Source: CAZLQF01 sp964561545
Lineage (GTDB): Bacteria; Bacteroidota; Bacteroidia; CAILMK01; CAYYUA01
Assembly: GCA_964561545.1 (NCBI GenBank)
Contig: CAZLQF010000010.1
Coordinates: 1-64,000 of the forward strand
Length of the DNA stretch: 64,000 nt
Direction: 5' to 3'
Positions within the stretch are counted from its first letter, which is position 1. The number at the start of each line of letters is the position of its first letter. A program made the position numbers and the translations under genes. Shown in pieces: positions 63,426 to 64,000 of the stretch. The notes below the pieces were generated by a model. The model had not been told where the DNA came from. It did no database searches and worked only from the letters and a program-made list of their open reading frames with translations.

Positions 63426-64000
63426 TTAATCATCCCACTCAAGCTCATATTCATCGCCCTTATTCTTATTTTCTTTATCTTTTTTGATTGCTTCCTTTAA
63501 TTCTTCTCCTTCTGTTTGAAAATCAGTTTGGAGCTTATCTGCTACCGCTTTTCGGTCGTATTTTATTTGAGGATCTGCCGCATCCCCTACCATGTGTACA
63601 AATAGGTTCATGTTGCCATCCTCTTCATGGACCACTTTCCCATATTCAGTTTGGTAATCCTCTTGTTTGCCGAAAAGGATGTCGGAAATGTTAACCTGGA
63701 ACCGGTAATCGATTTGGTCATTGAAAGTATGCGTGCCCATCATGCGCATGTCAAACTTATCCGAACGGATTTCCATCTGAGGTATATTGACCACACGGTT
63801 GTTGATGCGAATATTGTTGGCCAGTTTTTGAAATTTCAGGTGTTTCAGTTTATCAATTTTAATAAACCCAGCCAGCTTGGTAATAGGGGTAAAATTAACC
63901 AACTCACCTTGATCAATACTTAAATCAGCGTTGACCCTCAGGCTATCATTTAGGGCATTCAAATGCTCATCCCAATGAGCTGAGAGATCGATGTCTGCAT
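63426..64000 (-). CDS. AsmA-like protein, 3' part (cut by window edge)
   Basis: The frame stays open to the last base of the window: upstream of the first start-like TTG at 63962 the codons read DIDLSAHWDEHLNALNDS without a stop, so only the C-terminal 190 or so residues are present. They match the AsmA/TamB-type C terminus (MEIRSDKFDMRMMGTHTF; IDYRFQVNISDILFG; MNLFVHMVGDAADPQIKYDR) ending in a Lys/Glu/Asp-rich tail. AsmA-like proteins handle outer-membrane phospholipid or protein traffic. Confidence 0.8.
   Translation of the reverse strand, partial: ADIDLSAHWDEHLNALNDSLRVNADLSIDQGELVNFTPITKLAGFIKIDKLKHLKFQKLANNIRINNRVVNIPQMEIRSDKFDMRMMGTHTFNDQIDYRFQVNISDILFGKQEDYQTEYGKVVHEEDGNMNLFVHMVGDAADPQIKYDRKAVADKLQTDFQTEGEELKEAIKKDKENKNKGDEYELEWDD

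Noticed and set aside
1..64000. Mobile elements, phage, restriction or toxin genes, rRNA
   Set aside because: No transposase, integrase, methylase or other defence protein motif seen among the credible frames.

Overview
The window is a stretch of chromosome from a Bacteroidota bacterium, probably a free-living aerobe of the Cytophagales/Flammeovirga-like or a neighbouring class. The evidence is: several secreted proteins with a C-terminal type IX secretion (T9SS) sorting domain; a PorX response regulator; the LpxC-FabZ fusion typical of the phylum; the ExbB / small membrane protein / ExbD / ExbD operon; DUF4783 next to nadC; -7 promoter boxes of the TAnnTTTG type; and an AT-rich base composition. 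No phage, transposase, CRISPR array or obvious genomic island was seen. Most of the window is core genome, with a patchy secreted-protein layer on top.

Layout. 0.2-8 kb: a small secreted protein and three tandem paralogous T9SS proteins with different numbers of one beta-solenoid-like repeat. 8.2-16.1 kb: a complete leftward cytochrome c oxidase operon (subunit II with an N-terminal cytochrome c, I, heme O synthase, two subunit III-like proteins, IV, SCO, DUF420, a small membrane protein, DUF983). 16.4-21.7 kb: leftward lipid A cluster (HD hydrolase, lpxD, lpxC-fabZ, lpxA, ABC ATPase). 21.8-25.0 kb: rightward porX, tsaE, alanine dehydrogenase. 25.1-31.3 kb: a giant soluble multi-PAS histidine kinase and a phosphotransferase. 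31.3-32.0 kb: the only long gene-free stretch, with a dense set of perfect inverted repeats (candidate structured RNA). 32-37 kb: rmuC, tatD, tRNA-Ser(GGA) and the ExbB/ExbD energy-transducing operon. 37-42 kb: hydrolase, lipoproteins, gpmI, DUF4783 and nadC. 42-53 kb: O-antigen ligase-like protein coupled to a T9SS-tailed protein, two more T9SS cargo proteins, tryptophan 2,3-dioxygenase, birA, comF and a beta-helix lipoprotein. 53-58 kb: heptose kinase, aminotransferase, ureohydrolase and a SpeD-SpeE fusion (polyamines). 58-64 kb: WD40 protein, nadD-gmk-yicC operon, a membrane histidine kinase and the 3' part of an AsmA-like gene cut by the window edge.

How they fit together: PorX is a known regulator of T9SS, and six predicted T9SS cargo genes lie in the same window. 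Lipid A synthesis, heptose kinase and the O-antigen ligase-like gene build the LPS to which many T9SS cargo proteins are attached in species studied so far. The oxidase operon supplies proton motive force, which ExbB/ExbD-type motors spend at the outer membrane.

No clear-cut new defence or mobile system was found. The observations most worth following are the candidate structured RNA at 31549-31734, the modular solenoid paralogs, the unusual subunit II, and a recurring promoter box 4-5 nt from the start codon that suggests leaderless transcripts.
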